Positions 8,129 to 17,872 of a stretch of 64,000 nucleotides of DNA are shown here, piece after piece; the first letter of the stretch is position 1; each line of letters begins with the position of its first letter. The notes under the pieces are model-generated. The model saw nothing but the letters and a program-made list of their open reading frames with translations, did no database searches and was not told the origin of the DNA. Made by a program: the position numbers and the translations under genes. The stretch covers positions 1 to 64,000 of the forward strand of contig NZ_WFPS01000082.1 of the NCBI RefSeq assembly GCF_015487465.1, given 5' to 3'. This stretch comes from Persephonella sp. GTDB taxonomy: Bacteria > Aquificota > Aquificia > Aquificales > Hydrogenothermaceae.

Positions 8129-9586
8129 ATGAAGCTGTGGAAGATGGGATTAAAAGAGCTTTCAGACCTTGTAAAATCAAAACAGATTAAACCTTCTGAG
8201 GTGGTTGACTCTTTTTTAGATAGAACATCACAGATAGAACCTAAAATAAACAGCTATGTAACAAACCTTATTGATAAAGCCCTTGAAGAAGCAAAAAAAA
8301 GGGACAAAGAGCTGAAAAATTTAGATCAGATACCTGATCTTTTTGGTCTTCCTATAGCTGTAAAAGACAATATCTCAACAAAAGGTATTAAAACAACATG
8401 TTCATCAAAAATACTTGAAAATTACATACCGCCATTTGATGCAACGGTTGTTGAAAAACTAAAAAAACAGAGATACATACTGACAGGTAAAACAAACCTT
8501 GATGAGTTTGCGATGGGATCATCAACAGAGAACTCTGCATTTTTTCCAACTAAAAACCCGTGGAATTATGAAAGGGTTCCGGGAGGGTCTTCTGGAGGTT
8601 CTGCTGCTGCTGTTGGTGCAGGTATTGTTCCTGCCGCTTTAGGCTCTGATACAGGAGGATCTATAAGACAACCTGCAGCTTTTTGCGGAGTAGTAGGTCT
8701 TAAACCAACTTACGGAAGGGTTTCAAGATACGGTCTTGTTGCCTTTGCCTCATCTCTTGATCAGATAGGACCTATAACCCGGAATGTTGAAGACAGTGCT
8801 TTACTTCTCAAAGTTATTGCAGGAAAAGATCCAAAAGACTCTACATCAGCAGATATGGAGGTTCCGGACTACCTGTCTTACTTAGGAAAGGACATAAAAG
8901 GTATAAAAATCGGACTTCCTAAAGAGTTTTTTATAGAAGGTCTTGACAGCAAGATAAAAGAAACGGTTCTCAACGCAGCAAAACAGCTTGAGAAAGAAGG
9001 TGCTGAGATTTTGGAAGTCTCAATGCCAACAACAAGATATGCGATAGAGGCTTATTACATAATTGCCCCATCTGAAGCATCATCAAACCTTGCAAGATAC
9101 GATGGTGTAAGATACGGATACAGGGCAAAAGACTACAAAGATCTTGAGGAGATGTATTCAAAGACAAGAGATGAGGGATTTGGTGCAGAGGTCAAAAGAA
9201 GAATAATGCTCGGCACATACTCACTGTCTTCAGGCTACTATGATGCTTACTATCTTAAAGCCCAGAAGGTTAGAACCCTTATCTATCAGGATTTTATGAA
9301 TGCCTTTGAGAGTGTTGATCTTCTTTTAACGCCAACAACTCCTGATATTGCCTTTAAGATCGGGGAAAAAGTCTCTGATCCTCTCCAGATGTATCTGTCC
9401 GATATATTTACAGTCTCTGTGAACATGGCAGGTGTTCCGGCTGTAAGCATCCCATGTGGTTTCAAAGATGGAATGCCTGTAGGTATGCAGCTTATCGGAA
9501 AGCCTTTTGATGAGGGAACTATACTTCAGACTGCTTATTACTACGAAAGACTGAATGATTTTTACAGGAGATTTCCGGGGGAGTGA
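8129..9586 (+). CDS. gatA: Asp-tRNA(Asn)/Glu-tRNA(Gln) amidotransferase subunit A
   Basis: Amidase subunit of GatCAB. It releases ammonia from glutamine to amidate Glu-tRNA(Gln), and Asp-tRNA(Asn) where AsnRS is absent. The Ser-cisSer-Lys triad is K79 (LPIAVKDN), S154 ([10 protein letters not shown]) and S178 (DTGGSIRQP), at the same numbering as well-studied GatA proteins. Length is 485 aa, the normal size. GatB and GatC are not in the window, which is common in Aquificota, where the subunits are scattered. An AGGGG site lies upstream of the ATG. Its last codons and stop lie inside a terminator hairpin shared with the convergent chemoreceptor gene. Confidence 0.95.
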   Translation: MKLWKMGLKELSDLVKSKQIKPSEVVDSFLDRTSQIEPKINSYVTNLIDKALEEAKKRDKELKNLDQIPDLFGLPIAVKDNISTKGIKTTCSSKILENYIPPFDATVVEKLKKQRYILTGKTNLDEFAMGSSTENSAFFPTKNPWNYERVPGGSSGGSAAAVGAGIVPAALGSDTGGSIRQPAAFCGVVGLKPTYGRVSRYGLVAFASSLDQIGPITRNVEDSALLLKVIAGKDPKDSTSADMEVPDYLSYLGKDIKGIKIGLPKEFFIEGLDSKIKETVLNAAKQLEKEGAEILEVSMPTTRYAIEAYYIIAPSEASSNLARYDGVRYGYRAKDYKDLEEMYSKTRDEGFGAEVKRRIMLGTYSLSSGYYDAYYLKAQKVRTLIYQDFMNAFESVDLLLTPTTPDIAFKIGEKVSDPLQMYLSDIFTVSVNMAGVPAVSIPCGFKDGMPVGMQLIGKPFDEGTILQTAYYYERLNDFYRRFPGE

Positions 9587-9599
9587 TTACTCCCCTTTT
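9578..9599 (+). terminator. Rho-independent terminator overlapping gatA and chemoreceptor stop codons
   Basis: A perfect 7-bp stem GGGGAGT / ACTCCCC with loop GATT (9578-9595) is followed by TTTT on the plus strand. The gatA TGA is at 9584-9586 and the minus-strand chemoreceptor TAA at 9587-9589, so the hairpin is built from the last codons of both genes. The T-run favours termination of gatA. The minus-strand side lacks a U tract. Confidence 0.75.
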
Positions 9600-11236
9600 A
9601 GTTTAAATCTGTTTACCTCCTCTTTTACCTCCTGGGCAACCTCGGTCAGCTGTTGTATTTCTGCCGACATCTCTTTATTTTTATCTGTTATTTTTTCTGA
9701 TATTTTTGTTATGCTGTGTATATTTTTTGACATATCCTGAATTGATCTGTTCTGGTCGTTTATGTTGTTCGTTATCTGATCTATGAGCTGTGACATTCTG
9801 CTGTAATTTTCAGCCATTTCAGAATACCCTTTGTCTGTTTTTTCCATTGCCTGAGATGCTTTTTTAATGTTTTCAAAAATCTCAACAACCATCTCCTGAA
9901 TGTCCTTAGCAAAATCTGATGTTGTTTCAGCAAGTTTTCTCACCTCATCTGCTACAACAGCAAACCCTCTACCAATTTCTCCAGCTCGTGCTGCCTCAAT
10001 CGCAGCATTAAGGGCAAGCATGTTTGTCTGATTTGCTATATCCAGTATGCTTCCTACAGCCTGATGTATCTTTTCACCGGCTTCTGTTAATTTTTTGATT
10101 GAACTTTCCATCTCTTTTATATTTGCTTCCCCTGTCATTATGTCTTCCTGAACTCTTTTGTTTATATCATAGACTATTAATGAATTTTCTGAAATTGCTT
10201 TTATTTTTTCTGATATACTGATTATTGAGTTTTTAATCTGGTGAATACTTGTGTTCTCACTGTCCATCTCTTTTGATATCTCAGCGATCTGATCTGCCAC
10301 CAAATTAAGCTGATCAAGTATTCTTGAAAATCCTTCAATGGTCATTTTCAGTGTTAGAGAAAGAGAATCAATGCTTTTGTTTATGTTCTGCCTGAGGGTT
10401 TCAAACTCACCCTCCATTTTCTTTTCAATTCTTTTTGTAAGGTCAGCTGAAGCAAGAGAATCCATAACATTTTTAATCTCTGAAAAATTCTGGTTCAGTT
10501 CTTCCATAAACAGGTTGAACTCTTTAACTGTGATGCCTGCCTCATCTTTAAGATCAGTATTTATCCTGTTTGAAAAATCCCCTTTGATTGCGTTTGCCAT
10601 AGCCTGTTTTAGCTTTTCAAAAATGTTCACATACTTACCTACAAAGACATACATATAAGCCCCTGAAAGGAAAAATACAATGACAGAACCAAGTAAAATA
10701 AGAACAGTTGTTTGAAATGCGTAAGACCTTACCTCTGAAATGTCTGTTACTATACTTATCGCCCCCAAAACAGTTCCTTCTTTAACCTGATGACATGTAA
10801 GGCAGTTTATCTCTTTTCCCTTTTCAGCTATGTAGGGGATTGTTATTCTGTATTTCACATGTCCAAGACTTTCTATTAGCTTTTTTTGAACTTTTCCGGT
10901 CTTTAAAGCCTGAATATCAAGTTCATCTCTCACAACCTCATCATTTTCTCCTCTGCCAAACTGCTTTATAACAGCTTCTCCTCTTACTATCCATAGATCC
11001 TCTATCTCCTTTATGTTTTCAATCTGGTTCAAAAAGTAATGTCTCATATCCATTGTTCCTGTCATCATATGTGCTGTGAGACCGTCCCTGACAAGCTCAG
11101 CTATTATTCGTCCTGATCTGTCTGCATTATGAATTCCGTATCTTCTGAATGTAAAGGCATTGATAGCTATAGTAAATATAAGAATAACTATAAGAATAAT
11201 AGAGATCCTTAAAATAAACTTTTTCCTTAAGCTCAT
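9587..11236 (-). CDS. Methyl-accepting chemotaxis protein with periplasmic c-type heme motif
   Basis: Transmembrane chemoreceptor of 549 aa. TM1 lies at about 9-28, a periplasmic sensor domain at about 30-172, TM2 at about 176-198, a HAMP region at about 200-260, then the cytoplasmic signalling hairpin with the conserved tip ([19 protein letters not shown] and [14 protein letters not shown]). The sensor domain carries CLTCH at 145-149, a CxxCH c-type heme attachment site, shortly before TM2. This arrangement resembles heme-containing receptors such as DcrA of Desulfovibrio and DUF3365-type sensors, so redox, oxygen or NO sensing is plausible. A sigma-28-like promoter lies about 35 bp upstream of the ATG. 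No CheA, CheW or CheY genes are present here. Confidence 0.93.
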   Translation of the reverse strand: MSLRKKFILRISIILIVILIFTIAINAFTFRRYGIHNADRSGRIIAELVRDGLTAHMMTGTMDMRHYFLNQIENIKEIEDLWIVRGEAVIKQFGRGENDEVVRDELDIQALKTGKVQKKLIESLGHVKYRITIPYIAEKGKEINCLTCHQVKEGTVLGAISIVTDISEVRSYAFQTTVLILLGSVIVFFLSGAYMYVFVGKYVNIFEKLKQAMANAIKGDFSNRINTDLKDEAGITVKEFNLFMEELNQNFSEIKNVMDSLASADLTKRIEKKMEGEFETLRQNINKSIDSLSLTLKMTIEGFSRILDQLNLVADQIAEISKEMDSENTSIHQIKNSIISISEKIKAISENSLIVYDINKRVQEDIMTGEANIKEMESSIKKLTEAGEKIHQAVGSILDIANQTNMLALNAAIEAARAGEIGRGFAVVADEVRKLAETTSDFAKDIQEMVVEIFENIKKASQAMEKTDKGYSEMAENYSRMSQLIDQITNNINDQNRSIQDMSKNIHSITKISEKITDKNKEMSAEIQQLTEVAQEVKEEVNRFKLKGE

Positions 11237-11269
11237 CTCACCACCACTCTGTATTTTTATTAATATTAT

Positions 11270-11297
11270 TTATCGGTTAATAATATTATTATATTTA
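11270..11297 (-). promoter_or_regulatory. Sigma-28 (FliA)-type promoter for the heme chemoreceptor
   Basis: On the minus strand the elements read TAAATATA (11290-11297), 12 bp, then ACCGATAA (11270-11277). The consensus is TAAAGTTT-N11-GCCGATAA, so the spacer is 1 bp longer. The -10 differs from consensus at one base. Late flagellar and chemoreceptor genes are typical FliA targets. The -35 overlaps the 3' end of the upstream permease gene. Confidence 0.6.
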
Positions 11298-12521
11298 AAT
11301 TCTCCTTAATGCTTCGACAGGTTTTATATTTGAGGCTTTGTAAGCTGGATAAATTCCAGATAAAATTCCAACTAAAACGGACAGAGAGAAGGATAAAAAA
11401 ACCCAATGGAGATTTAATGTTTTTGGAAGATCAAAAAGTAAAAATATAAGTTCTGAAACAAAAACTCCCATAACAACCCCAAAAAAACCCCCAGCAATGG
11501 ATATAAAGCTTGACTCAAGTATAAACTGGAGTAATATATCTGTTTTTTTAGCCCCTAAGGCTCTCCTTATTCCAATCTCCTCAGTCCTTTCATTTATTAT
11601 CAGGATCATTATAGAAAGAATACCTATCCCTCCTATCAAAAAGGATATGGTTGCAGATACCCCTCCTAACACGCTAAATATGTGTATTGCTTCTTTTTCC
11701 ATTCTCAGGTAATCGTCGGGAGACAGAACTGTAAAATCATCTTTTTCACCTTTTTTGATGTGGTGTCTTTTTCTCAGAAGCTGACGAATATTCTTTTTTA
11801 CATACGGGATATTTTCCCTATTGTCCACCTGAACATATATCGTGTTTATGTAATCAACATTTGCAAGTCTTCTCATTGCTGTTTTTAATGGAGTGTAGAT
11901 CAGAGAATCCTGATCTTCACCTGAAATGTCAACCCCTTTTTCTTCCATCACCCCTATTATCTTGCAGGGTACCCTGAATATCAGAATAGTTTTTCCTATA
12001 GGATCCTCATTTTTAAAAAGATCCTTTGCCACCTTATACCCTAAAACTATAACCTTTTGACCTGTTTTTTCTTCGTCTTCTGTGTAGAACCTTCCTTTTT
12101 CCACATAGATGTTTCTCAACTGTGGGTACTCTCTCCCAACCCCAATTATAGTAGAAAACACCGTTGTTCCTCCCCTTCTAACAGGATAGGCTATCTGGAA
12201 TGAGGGGAGAACCTTCACAACATGATCCACCTGCTGTTTTATAAAGTAAGCATCAGACAGTTTTAATGTTTTTGCTGTTGTAATACTCCTTTCTCTCCTT
12301 CTAAATACCCTTACCTTTCCAGATTTTACAACAACAAGATTTTTCCCAAACTTTTCAACCTCAAGCCTGCTTTTTTCCTTCATTGAGTTTGATATGGAAA
12401 TCATTGTTATCAATGCAAAAGTCCCAAATGCCACACCTAAAACAGACAGTGCAGATCTTAATCTATACTCTCTGAATATCCTTATTATCACAGCAAATAT
12501 AAGGAAAATTTTGTGCGTCAT
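11295..12521 (-). CDS. MacB/FtsX-like ABC transporter permease (second copy)
   Basis: Membrane subunit of a type VII (MacB/LolCE-like) ABC system, 408 aa. One N-terminal TM helix (about residues 22-45) leads to a large periplasmic MacB_PCD domain (about 50-265). Three C-terminal helices form the FtsX domain, with the conserved cytoplasmic ERTEEIGIRRALGAKKTDIL between the first and second. It overlaps the upstream paralogous permease by 4 bp. No ATP-binding subunit or adaptor is adjacent, so the ATPase must be encoded elsewhere. Substrate is unknown: lipoproteins, siderophores or peptides are possible. Confidence 0.88.
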   Translation of the reverse strand: MTHKIFLIFAVIIRIFREYRLRSALSVLGVAFGTFALITMISISNSMKEKSRLEVEKFGKNLVVVKSGKVRVFRRRERSITTAKTLKLSDAYFIKQQVDHVVKVLPSFQIAYPVRRGGTTVFSTIIGVGREYPQLRNIYVEKGRFYTEDEEKTGQKVIVLGYKVAKDLFKNEDPIGKTILIFRVPCKIIGVMEEKGVDISGEDQDSLIYTPLKTAMRRLANVDYINTIYVQVDNRENIPYVKKNIRQLLRKRHHIKKGEKDDFTVLSPDDYLRMEKEAIHIFSVLGGVSATISFLIGGIGILSIMILIINERTEEIGIRRALGAKKTDILLQFILESSFISIAGGFFGVVMGVFVSELIFLLFDLPKTLNLHWVFLSFSLSVLVGILSGIYPAYKASNIKPVEALRRI

Positions 12522-13732
12522 TCTCTTATAGCCTCAATAGGATTGAGTCTTGATGCTTTTATTGCAGGATTTAAAACAGATATAACCCCAACTATTACAG
12601 ACACTATAACTCCAAACAAAAAGGATAGTAATGAAAACTTTATGGGAAATTGGGCTATTTTTGTCAGTCCGTAAGCACCTGCGAATGAAAGGATAAAACC
12701 TAAAACCGATCCTATAAGTGTTATCAATATAGCTTCAAGTAAGAACTGGATAAGAATATCTTTTCTTTTTGCCCCCACAGCCCTTCTTATACCTATCTCT
12801 TTTTTCCTTTCATTCACAGAAAGAAGAAAAAGGTTTGCAAGAACAAACCCACCAACGGTAAGTGATATTATTGATGAAAGTCCAAGAAAAAGAACAAGGG
12901 TACCTGTAAGATTAACAAGAAATCTTATTATCTCTGTAGGAGAAAGAATAAAAAAGTCATCTGGCTGATCAGGTCTCAGGTGGTGATTTTGCCTCAATAT
13001 CTGGCGCACCTTCTCCACTAATTTTTCAACATCTGAACCTTTCTCAAACCTGATCCTTATTGAGTTTATATACTTAAAGTCACGGTTAATTTTGGACATA
13101 ACGGTTGTGTAAGGCATAAGTATCCTGTCGTCAAGGTTTCTCCCTGTAGGTGTGGTTCCCCTTCTTGATAAAACTCCTAAAACCTTACAGGGAAGTTTGT
13201 TTACAAGTATCATTTTGCCGATCGGATCTGTTTTCTCAAAAAGCTCTTTCTTTACATAAAGTCCTATAACACATACATTTTTTTTCCTTCTAAGCTCTTC
13301 TTCATTAAACATTCTTCCTTCAATAAGATACCAGTTCCATGCCTCTTCAAACTGGGTGGAAACCCCGTAAGCTCTCGTTGTTATTATGTTCCCCCTGTAA
13401 TACACCTGTGCCTCATCAACATACAGGACAGGCATTATCAGTTTTATCTGGGGAATGTTCTTTTTGAGAACCTCTATATCCTGCATAGTAAGGGTTTTTT
13501 TTCTCTGTCTTATTCCTCTTTCTTCCCTTGAACCGCTGAAAATCAGTATACTTTCAGGTCCAAAAACCTCTATAGTCTGGTAAGCCCGGTGATACGAACC
13601 TTGAACAGATGCAACTATTATTGATAGAGAAGCAACCCCAAATGCTATACCTAAAAGGGAAAAGAACGTCCTGAGCTTATACGATCTGACGGCAATAAAT
13701 GACTGTTTTAACAGGTTTATAAATCTTTCCAT
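12518..13732 (-). CDS. MacB/FtsX-like ABC transporter permease (first copy)
   Basis: 404-residue paralogue of the next gene, with the same layout: N-terminal TM helix, periplasmic MacB_PCD domain (with DPIGKMILVNKLPCKVLGV) and three C-terminal FtsX helices containing NERKKEIGIRRAVGAKRKDI. Two related permeases in tandem suggest a heterodimeric transporter, as in LolCE. The start ATG follows the TonB-like gene stop directly. The three genes (TonB-like, permease, permease) look cotranscribed, hinting at a role in envelope transport. No ATPase is found in the window. Confidence 0.88.
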   Translation of the reverse strand: MERFINLLKQSFIAVRSYKLRTFFSLLGIAFGVASLSIIVASVQGSYHRAYQTIEVFGPESILIFSGSREERGIRQRKKTLTMQDIEVLKKNIPQIKLIMPVLYVDEAQVYYRGNIITTRAYGVSTQFEEAWNWYLIEGRMFNEEELRRKKNVCVIGLYVKKELFEKTDPIGKMILVNKLPCKVLGVLSRRGTTPTGRNLDDRILMPYTTVMSKINRDFKYINSIRIRFEKGSDVEKLVEKVRQILRQNHHLRPDQPDDFFILSPTEIIRFLVNLTGTLVLFLGLSSIISLTVGGFVLANLFLLSVNERKKEIGIRRAVGAKRKDILIQFLLEAILITLIGSVLGFILSFAGAYGLTKIAQFPIKFSLLSFLFGVIVSVIVGVISVLNPAIKASRLNPIEAIRE

Positions 13733-14482
13733 TTACATAGTTTTAAATCTTATTGTTGTTACCGCCCACTGCTTTTCATCTCTATCTATCTCATTGAACT
13801 TCCAGCTCTGGACATATTCTTTGATCTTTTGGTCAATCTTTTTGTTTCCTGTTGTTTCAAGAAGCTGAACCTTGTAAACAGTTCCATCTTTTCTAATCCA
13901 CAGCTTTACCTTGACAGAAGGTGGTGGCACAGCGGTTTTTATTACCGGAGGGTCAGGTCTGTATATGAGCTTTCTTCCCAGAGCTGTTCCTTTTGCTGAT
14001 CTGTCAAACTTTGAGAGTTCAGTCCCAAAGGAAGGATTAAACTTACCTACTGTGACAGCTTTAAACTCTTTTATCTTTCCTGTTTCTACAGGAATATCGG
14101 AAAATTCTCCTATATCAACCTCATTTTCAGGTAAAGTTATCTCCTTGTCTGAAAGATTTTCAACTTCAGGTAAAGGTGGTGTGACAGCAGGAACAGAAGG
14201 GGCTTTACTAACTTTTTTCCCTGAAGATACAGCAGGTTTAGAAACTTTTTTGTTAATAGTTTTTTTCTTCTGTATCTTTTTCTTTACTGTTTTTTTCTTT
14301 TTTGGAACAGGCTTTAACGGCACATACCTGATCTTTGGCTCTTTATTCACAACAGGTTGAACATCGGTGGTGAAAAATTCCAGAGCTCCCAGAAAAGCAA
14401 GGTTGACAATAAGACCTATCAGTAGTGAAATAATAAGTACTTTCCTATTGAGATAGCTCTGGTTTTGAAAATAAATCTCCAT
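13733..14482 (-). CDS. TonB-like energy transducer
   Basis: 249-residue protein with TonB layout. A short cytoplasmic N-terminus and one TM helix (about 13-37) precede a long Pro/Lys-rich periplasmic spacer (about 50-110, e.g. [16 protein letters not shown]). The C-terminal domain has [20 protein letters not shown] and VQSWKF, as in TonB C-terminal domains. TonB couples inner-membrane proton motive force to outer-membrane receptors. ExbB, ExbD and a TonB-dependent receptor are not nearby. Some TonB-C proteins act as barrel- or lipoprotein-transport partners, and its placement before two MacB-like permeases may fit that. Its start region faces gpsA. Confidence 0.8.
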   Translation of the reverse strand: MEIYFQNQSYLNRKVLIISLLIGLIVNLAFLGALEFFTTDVQPVVNKEPKIRYVPLKPVPKKKKTVKKKIQKKKTINKKVSKPAVSSGKKVSKAPSVPAVTPPLPEVENLSDKEITLPENEVDIGEFSDIPVETGKIKEFKAVTVGKFNPSFGTELSKFDRSAKGTALGRKLIYRPDPPVIKTAVPPPSVKVKLWIRKDGTVYKVQLLETTGNKKIDQKIKEYVQSWKFNEIDRDEKQWAVTTIRFKTM

Positions 14483-14521
14483 AGGTATATTTTATGCCAT
14501 GGATTAGATGCAGGCAAGGAA

Positions 14522-15520
14522 ATGGAGTTTAGAAATTTAGCTGTTTTAGGTGCTGGAAGCTGGGGAACTGCCCTTGCTCAGGCATTTTCTGAAAAGTTTG
14601 AGAATGTTTTTATATGGGGCAGAAATTCTGAGGTAATAAACAGTATAAACAAAAGAATGGAAAATCCCAGATACCTTCCTGGTATCCCTTTGAAAAAAAA
14701 TATACGGGGCAGTGTTGATCTAAATTTTGTTTTTGAAAGAGGCGACATAATTATAATAGCCATTCCCACACAAAGTATAAGGGATATTCTTAAAAAAATA
14801 GATTATCATGTTGAGAAACCTGTAATATCAGCATCAAAGGGGATTGAAATCCAGAGTATGAAACTTATCTCTGATGTTATTAAGGAAACATTAAAAATAG
14901 ATAAAAACCTGATATTTGTTCTTTCTGGTCCCTCTTTTGCAAAAGAGGTTGCCCTTGGACTTCCCACAGCTGTAACCCTTGCTGGAGAGATAAATCTGGG
15001 AGAAAGAATTCAAAGTAAGATGAACACAAGCTCTTTCAGACTTTATCTGAATGAAGATATTAATGGTGTTCAGATCGGCGGAGCTGTAAAGAATGTTATA
15101 GCGATAGCAACAGGAGCAAGTGATGGTCTTGGTCTTGGAAACAATGCAAGGGCAGGTCTTATAACAAGAGGTCTTTTTGAAATGACCAAGATTGCAAAAT
15201 TATTCGGTGGAAAGCCCCAGACCCTTTACGGACTTTCAGGAATGGGTGATCTGGTTCTTACAGCTACAGGGGAACTATCAAGGAACAGAAAATTTGGATT
15301 TCTTCTTGGAAAAGGTCATCCTGTGGAAGAAGCATTAAAAGAGGTGGGACAGGTCGTTGAGGGGGTTAAAACTGTTAAAGCCATAAAGAAAATTATAGAC
15401 GAAAAGGGGGTAGACCTTCCAATATCAGATGTCGTTTACAGGGTTGTTTATGAAGATCTTTCTCCTTCTGAGGCTGTTAACATACTGATGAACAGACAGC
15501 CAAAAAGGGAAGAATTTTAG
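14522..15520 (+). CDS. gpsA: NAD(P)H-dependent glycerol-3-phosphate dehydrogenase
   Basis: Reduces dihydroxyacetone phosphate to glycerol 3-phosphate for phospholipid synthesis; PgsA, also in this window, uses the product. The Rossmann dinucleotide motif GAGSWG is at residues 10-15, and [15 protein letters not shown] and [19 protein letters not shown] with the catalytic Lys are present. Length from this start is 332 aa, typical. I chose ATG 14522 because AAGGAA lies just upstream and homologues begin shortly before the Rossmann motif. An in-frame ATG at 14465 would add 19 atypical residues and overlap the divergent TonB-like gene. Confidence 0.93.
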   Translation: MEFRNLAVLGAGSWGTALAQAFSEKFENVFIWGRNSEVINSINKRMENPRYLPGIPLKKNIRGSVDLNFVFERGDIIIIAIPTQSIRDILKKIDYHVEKPVISASKGIEIQSMKLISDVIKETLKIDKNLIFVLSGPSFAKEVALGLPTAVTLAGEINLGERIQSKMNTSSFRLYLNEDINGVQIGGAVKNVIAIATGASDGLGLGNNARAGLITRGLFEMTKIAKLFGGKPQTLYGLSGMGDLVLTATGELSRNRKFGFLLGKGHPVEEALKEVGQVVEGVKTVKAIKKIIDEKGVDLPISDVVYRVVYEDLSPSEAVNILMNRQPKREEF

Positions 15521-16041
15521 ATAACTTTATGTTTTTTGGCTATCGTTATCAAAAGGTATGCTATACCTATTCCTGTTATAACAAAAAACAGAACTATGCC
15601 AATATTTCCGTATTTGAGCACCATCTGCATAACTTCCCTGTTTTTCTGCTGTGTTTTTTTTGCTTCTATTAAAAACTGCTCGTAGGCTTTTAATGTTTCC
15701 ATAAGCTGTTTTTCAACGAACTTATTTTCCTCTTTTAATGCCCTCTGGGTAAGCCTGTACATTATGTAGTAATAAACCTCTTTGTTATAAGCCTCTGAAT
15801 ACCCTAACTTTTCAAAACCTTTTCTTGGGTCAACAGCCCTGTATGTGTCATCTGAAGGGTCGTAATATATCAATCCTATCTGCAGGTCAGGGTATTTTTC
15901 TAAAATTTTTTTTACCATATCCCCTTTCTCAATTTTATAAAGATAAACAGACAATCTTCCGTAAGCTGAGGCTTTTTCTTCCTGATCACTGCAGCCGTAT
16001 AAAAAAGCTGTAAAAATAAGAAGAATTAAAAATATCCTCAT
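15517..16041 (-). CDS. Putative lipoprotein with C-terminal membrane helix, unknown function
   Basis: From the ATG at 16041 the protein is 174 aa. A hydrophobic signal ends in FLYGC, a lipobox-like Cys at about residue 17, so it may be lipidated. The middle is charged and helical with aromatic clusters ([16 protein letters not shown]). A single hydrophobic helix (about 144-166) lies near the C-terminus before a short basic tail. A lipid anchor plus a C-terminal TM segment is unusual. An ATG one codon earlier or a TTG at 16071 are other possible starts. It ends the run of minus-strand genes from mutS2 and overlaps the gpsA stop by 4 bp. I do not recognise the family. Confidence 0.65.
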   Translation of the reverse strand: MRIFLILLIFTAFLYGCSDQEEKASAYGRLSVYLYKIEKGDMVKKILEKYPDLQIGLIYYDPSDDTYRAVDPRKGFEKLGYSEAYNKEVYYYIMYRLTQRALKEENKFVEKQLMETLKAYEQFLIEAKKTQQKNREVMQMVLKYGNIGIVLFFVITGIGIAYLLITIAKKHKVI

Positions 16042-16060
16042 CATCTTATAAATATATTCT

Positions 16061-16474
16061 TTATTCTGCAAAAAGCTTTGCTATTGACTTGAAAAAATCC
16101 TTCTGGGGTATGAAAAGCTGATCCTCAGAGAATAAGGTTGTTATTTCAGGATCAACTCCTGCTTTAAAAAGGATTTCCGGATTTTTAATTTTTCCTGTAA
16201 AACCTTCTTCAGAGGGCAGGAATGATCCAAGCTGATCTATAATAAGCTCTTTTTCTGTAAAAAGAAAACTGATTTTTTTATTTTGTTTATCAGATTTGAT
16301 ACTCATTACTGCTTTAAGAGAGTTATTTTCAATGGAAATAGATGAAACCTCAAAATCTAAACCTCTTAAGTTGAAACTTATCTGATCTAATATCTGAATG
16401 TTTATATCTGGATATTCAATCAATACTGATACATTATTCCCAAGTCTGTTAAAAACTAAATTTTGAACTTTCAT
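16061..16474 (-). CDS. Hypothetical protein
   Basis: 137-residue soluble protein of unknown function without signal peptide or TM segment. It looks beta-rich in its first two thirds, with alternating hydrophobic residues (VSVLIEYPDINIQILDQISF, then SIKSDKQNKKISFLFTEKEL), and has a short amphipathic C-terminus (FFKSIAKLFAE). It overlaps the ROK kinase stop as ATGA, so it is translationally coupled, which supports that it is real. No motif that I recognise. Confidence 0.65.
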   Translation of the reverse strand: MKVQNLVFNRLGNNVSVLIEYPDINIQILDQISFNLRGLDFEVSSISIENNSLKAVMSIKSDKQNKKISFLFTEKELIIDQLGSFLPSEEGFTGKIKNPEILFKAGVDPEITTLFSEDQLFIPQKDFFKSIAKLFAE

Positions 16475-17346
16475 CTTTTTATTTTTTCTGCAAGAGCCAT
16501 TGTCCCGAAAGCTCCGCTGTATTCACCTAAGTCTGCCTTTTTTATCTCAACATCTCTGAAAGGAAGCTCAAAGGCTATTTTCTTCAGCTCAGCTGTGGCA
16601 AGGTCAATAACCGCAGGGTAGTACTCAGGTATCCCTCCTCCTATTATTACCCTGTCTGGATTAAATATATGAAGTATGTTCATAAGACCTATCGCAAGAT
16701 GTCTGGAAAATTCCTCAAGTGCTTTCATCGCTTCAAGTTTACCCTCATTTGCAAGGGTGATGATCTGTGTTGAGGGTAAATTCTGATCTGTGAGAAAGAA
16801 ATAAAACCTCTCAAGCCCGTAAGATGAGACATAAGCCTCAAGACAACCTTTTCTTCCGCAGTGGCATCTCCAACCGTTTAGATCAATCGTGATGTGACCT
16901 ATTTCCATTGCACTACCGGAAACTCCGCTTATCAGTTCTCCGTTAATAACTACACCTCCTCCAAGTCCTGTTCCAAGGGTAAGGCACACAACTATTTTCC
17001 CATCTTTTCCTGCCCCATATACATACTCCCCGTATGCCGCAGCTGATGCGTCATTTTCAATAATAATTGGGATATTAAGCTCTTCTTCTAATATCTCTTT
17101 TAGATCAATACCTTCTAAAAACTTTATGTTTGGAGAGGCTGTCAATCTGCCTGATTTTTTGTCGTAAAGCCCTGCTATTCCTATCCCAAGCGACTTGGGG
17201 TGGAAATTTTTGCACAGCTTTTTTATCTCAGCAAGAATACTGTCAAACCTGTTTTCTGTGGGAATTTTACCTTTTTTTATGTCGCTACCTGACTTTCCTA
17301 CAAATTTTATAAATGTTCCTCCAATATCTATACCTAAAACGCTCAT
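16471..17346 (-). CDS. ROK-family sugar kinase (glucokinase-like)
   Basis: Probably phosphorylates glucose or a related hexose with ATP. The phosphate-1 motif GIDIGGTFIK is at residues 5-14. The ROK signature is present: CLTLGTGLGGGVVINGEL, then GHITIDLNGWRCHCGRKGC with the zinc-binding His and three Cys. The catalytic Asp is expected in IIENDASAAAYGE. Length is 291 aa, typical of bacterial ROK glucokinases. It has no DNA-binding domain, so it is an enzyme rather than a NagC-type repressor. It overlaps the DJ-1 gene by 4 bp. Exact sugar specificity cannot be read from sequence. Confidence 0.88.
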   Translation of the reverse strand: MSVLGIDIGGTFIKFVGKSGSDIKKGKIPTENRFDSILAEIKKLCKNFHPKSLGIGIAGLYDKKSGRLTASPNIKFLEGIDLKEILEEELNIPIIIENDASAAAYGEYVYGAGKDGKIVVCLTLGTGLGGGVVINGELISGVSGSAMEIGHITIDLNGWRCHCGRKGCLEAYVSSYGLERFYFFLTDQNLPSTQIITLANEGKLEAMKALEEFSRHLAIGLMNILHIFNPDRVIIGGGIPEYYPAVIDLATAELKKIAFELPFRDVEIKKADLGEYSGAFGTMALAEKIKR

Positions 17347-17861
17347 ACCCTCTCCTTTAAAATTGATATCAGTATCTTCATCATCTCAGGCATCGCTTTT
17401 GGATCGGTGGCTGTTATTAGATTTCCATCAACCTCAACAGGTTTTCCTGTGTATATAGCCCCTGCATTCTGAATATCGTCTTTGATTGAAAAAAAGCCTG
17501 TTACCCTTTTACCTTTTATAATTCCTGCAGATATTAAAGCCCATGGACCATGGCATATTGCTGCGACTATTTTGTTTTCTGTGTAAGCTCTCCTGATAAA
17601 CTCAAGTGTCTCTCTGTCCCTCCTAAATCTGTCAGGTGCATAACCTCCCGGTATAAAAACAGCCTCATACCGGTGTGCATTTTCAGGATCAACCCTGTGT
17701 GATGAATGGAATATCAGACCTTTTTTTCCTTTAAACTCTCCCACTTTTGGTGCCAGAACATCAACGATAAAACCTTCCTCCTTGAACCTGTAAAATGGAT
17801 ATATAAACTCAACATCTTCAACAAAATCCTCAAGAAGAATGGAAATCTTTTTACCGTCCAT
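17343..17861 (-). CDS. DJ-1/PfpI-family protein
   Basis: 172-residue protein of the PfpI/YhbO type. The nucleophile elbow is VAAICHGPWALISAG with the reactive Cys followed by His. The conserved upstream Glu is expected in FIYPFYRFKEEG and a further motif is EAVFIPGGYAPDRFRRD. Members have been described as proteases, glyoxalases or protein and nucleotide deglycases, and sequence alone does not decide. It lies 11 bp after mutS2 and overlaps the ROK kinase gene by 4 bp. Confidence 0.88.
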   Translation of the reverse strand: MDGKKISILLEDFVEDVEFIYPFYRFKEEGFIVDVLAPKVGEFKGKKGLIFHSSHRVDPENAHRYEAVFIPGGYAPDRFRRDRETLEFIRRAYTENKIVAAICHGPWALISAGIIKGKRVTGFFSIKDDIQNAGAIYTGKPVEVDGNLITATDPKAMPEMMKILISILKERV

Positions 17862-17872
17862 AATAGCCCTCC

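Noticed and set aside
13911-14360. 149-codon open frame antisense to the TonB-like gene
   Set aside because: Low-complexity Phe-rich product mirroring the Lys-rich TonB spacer; not a gene.
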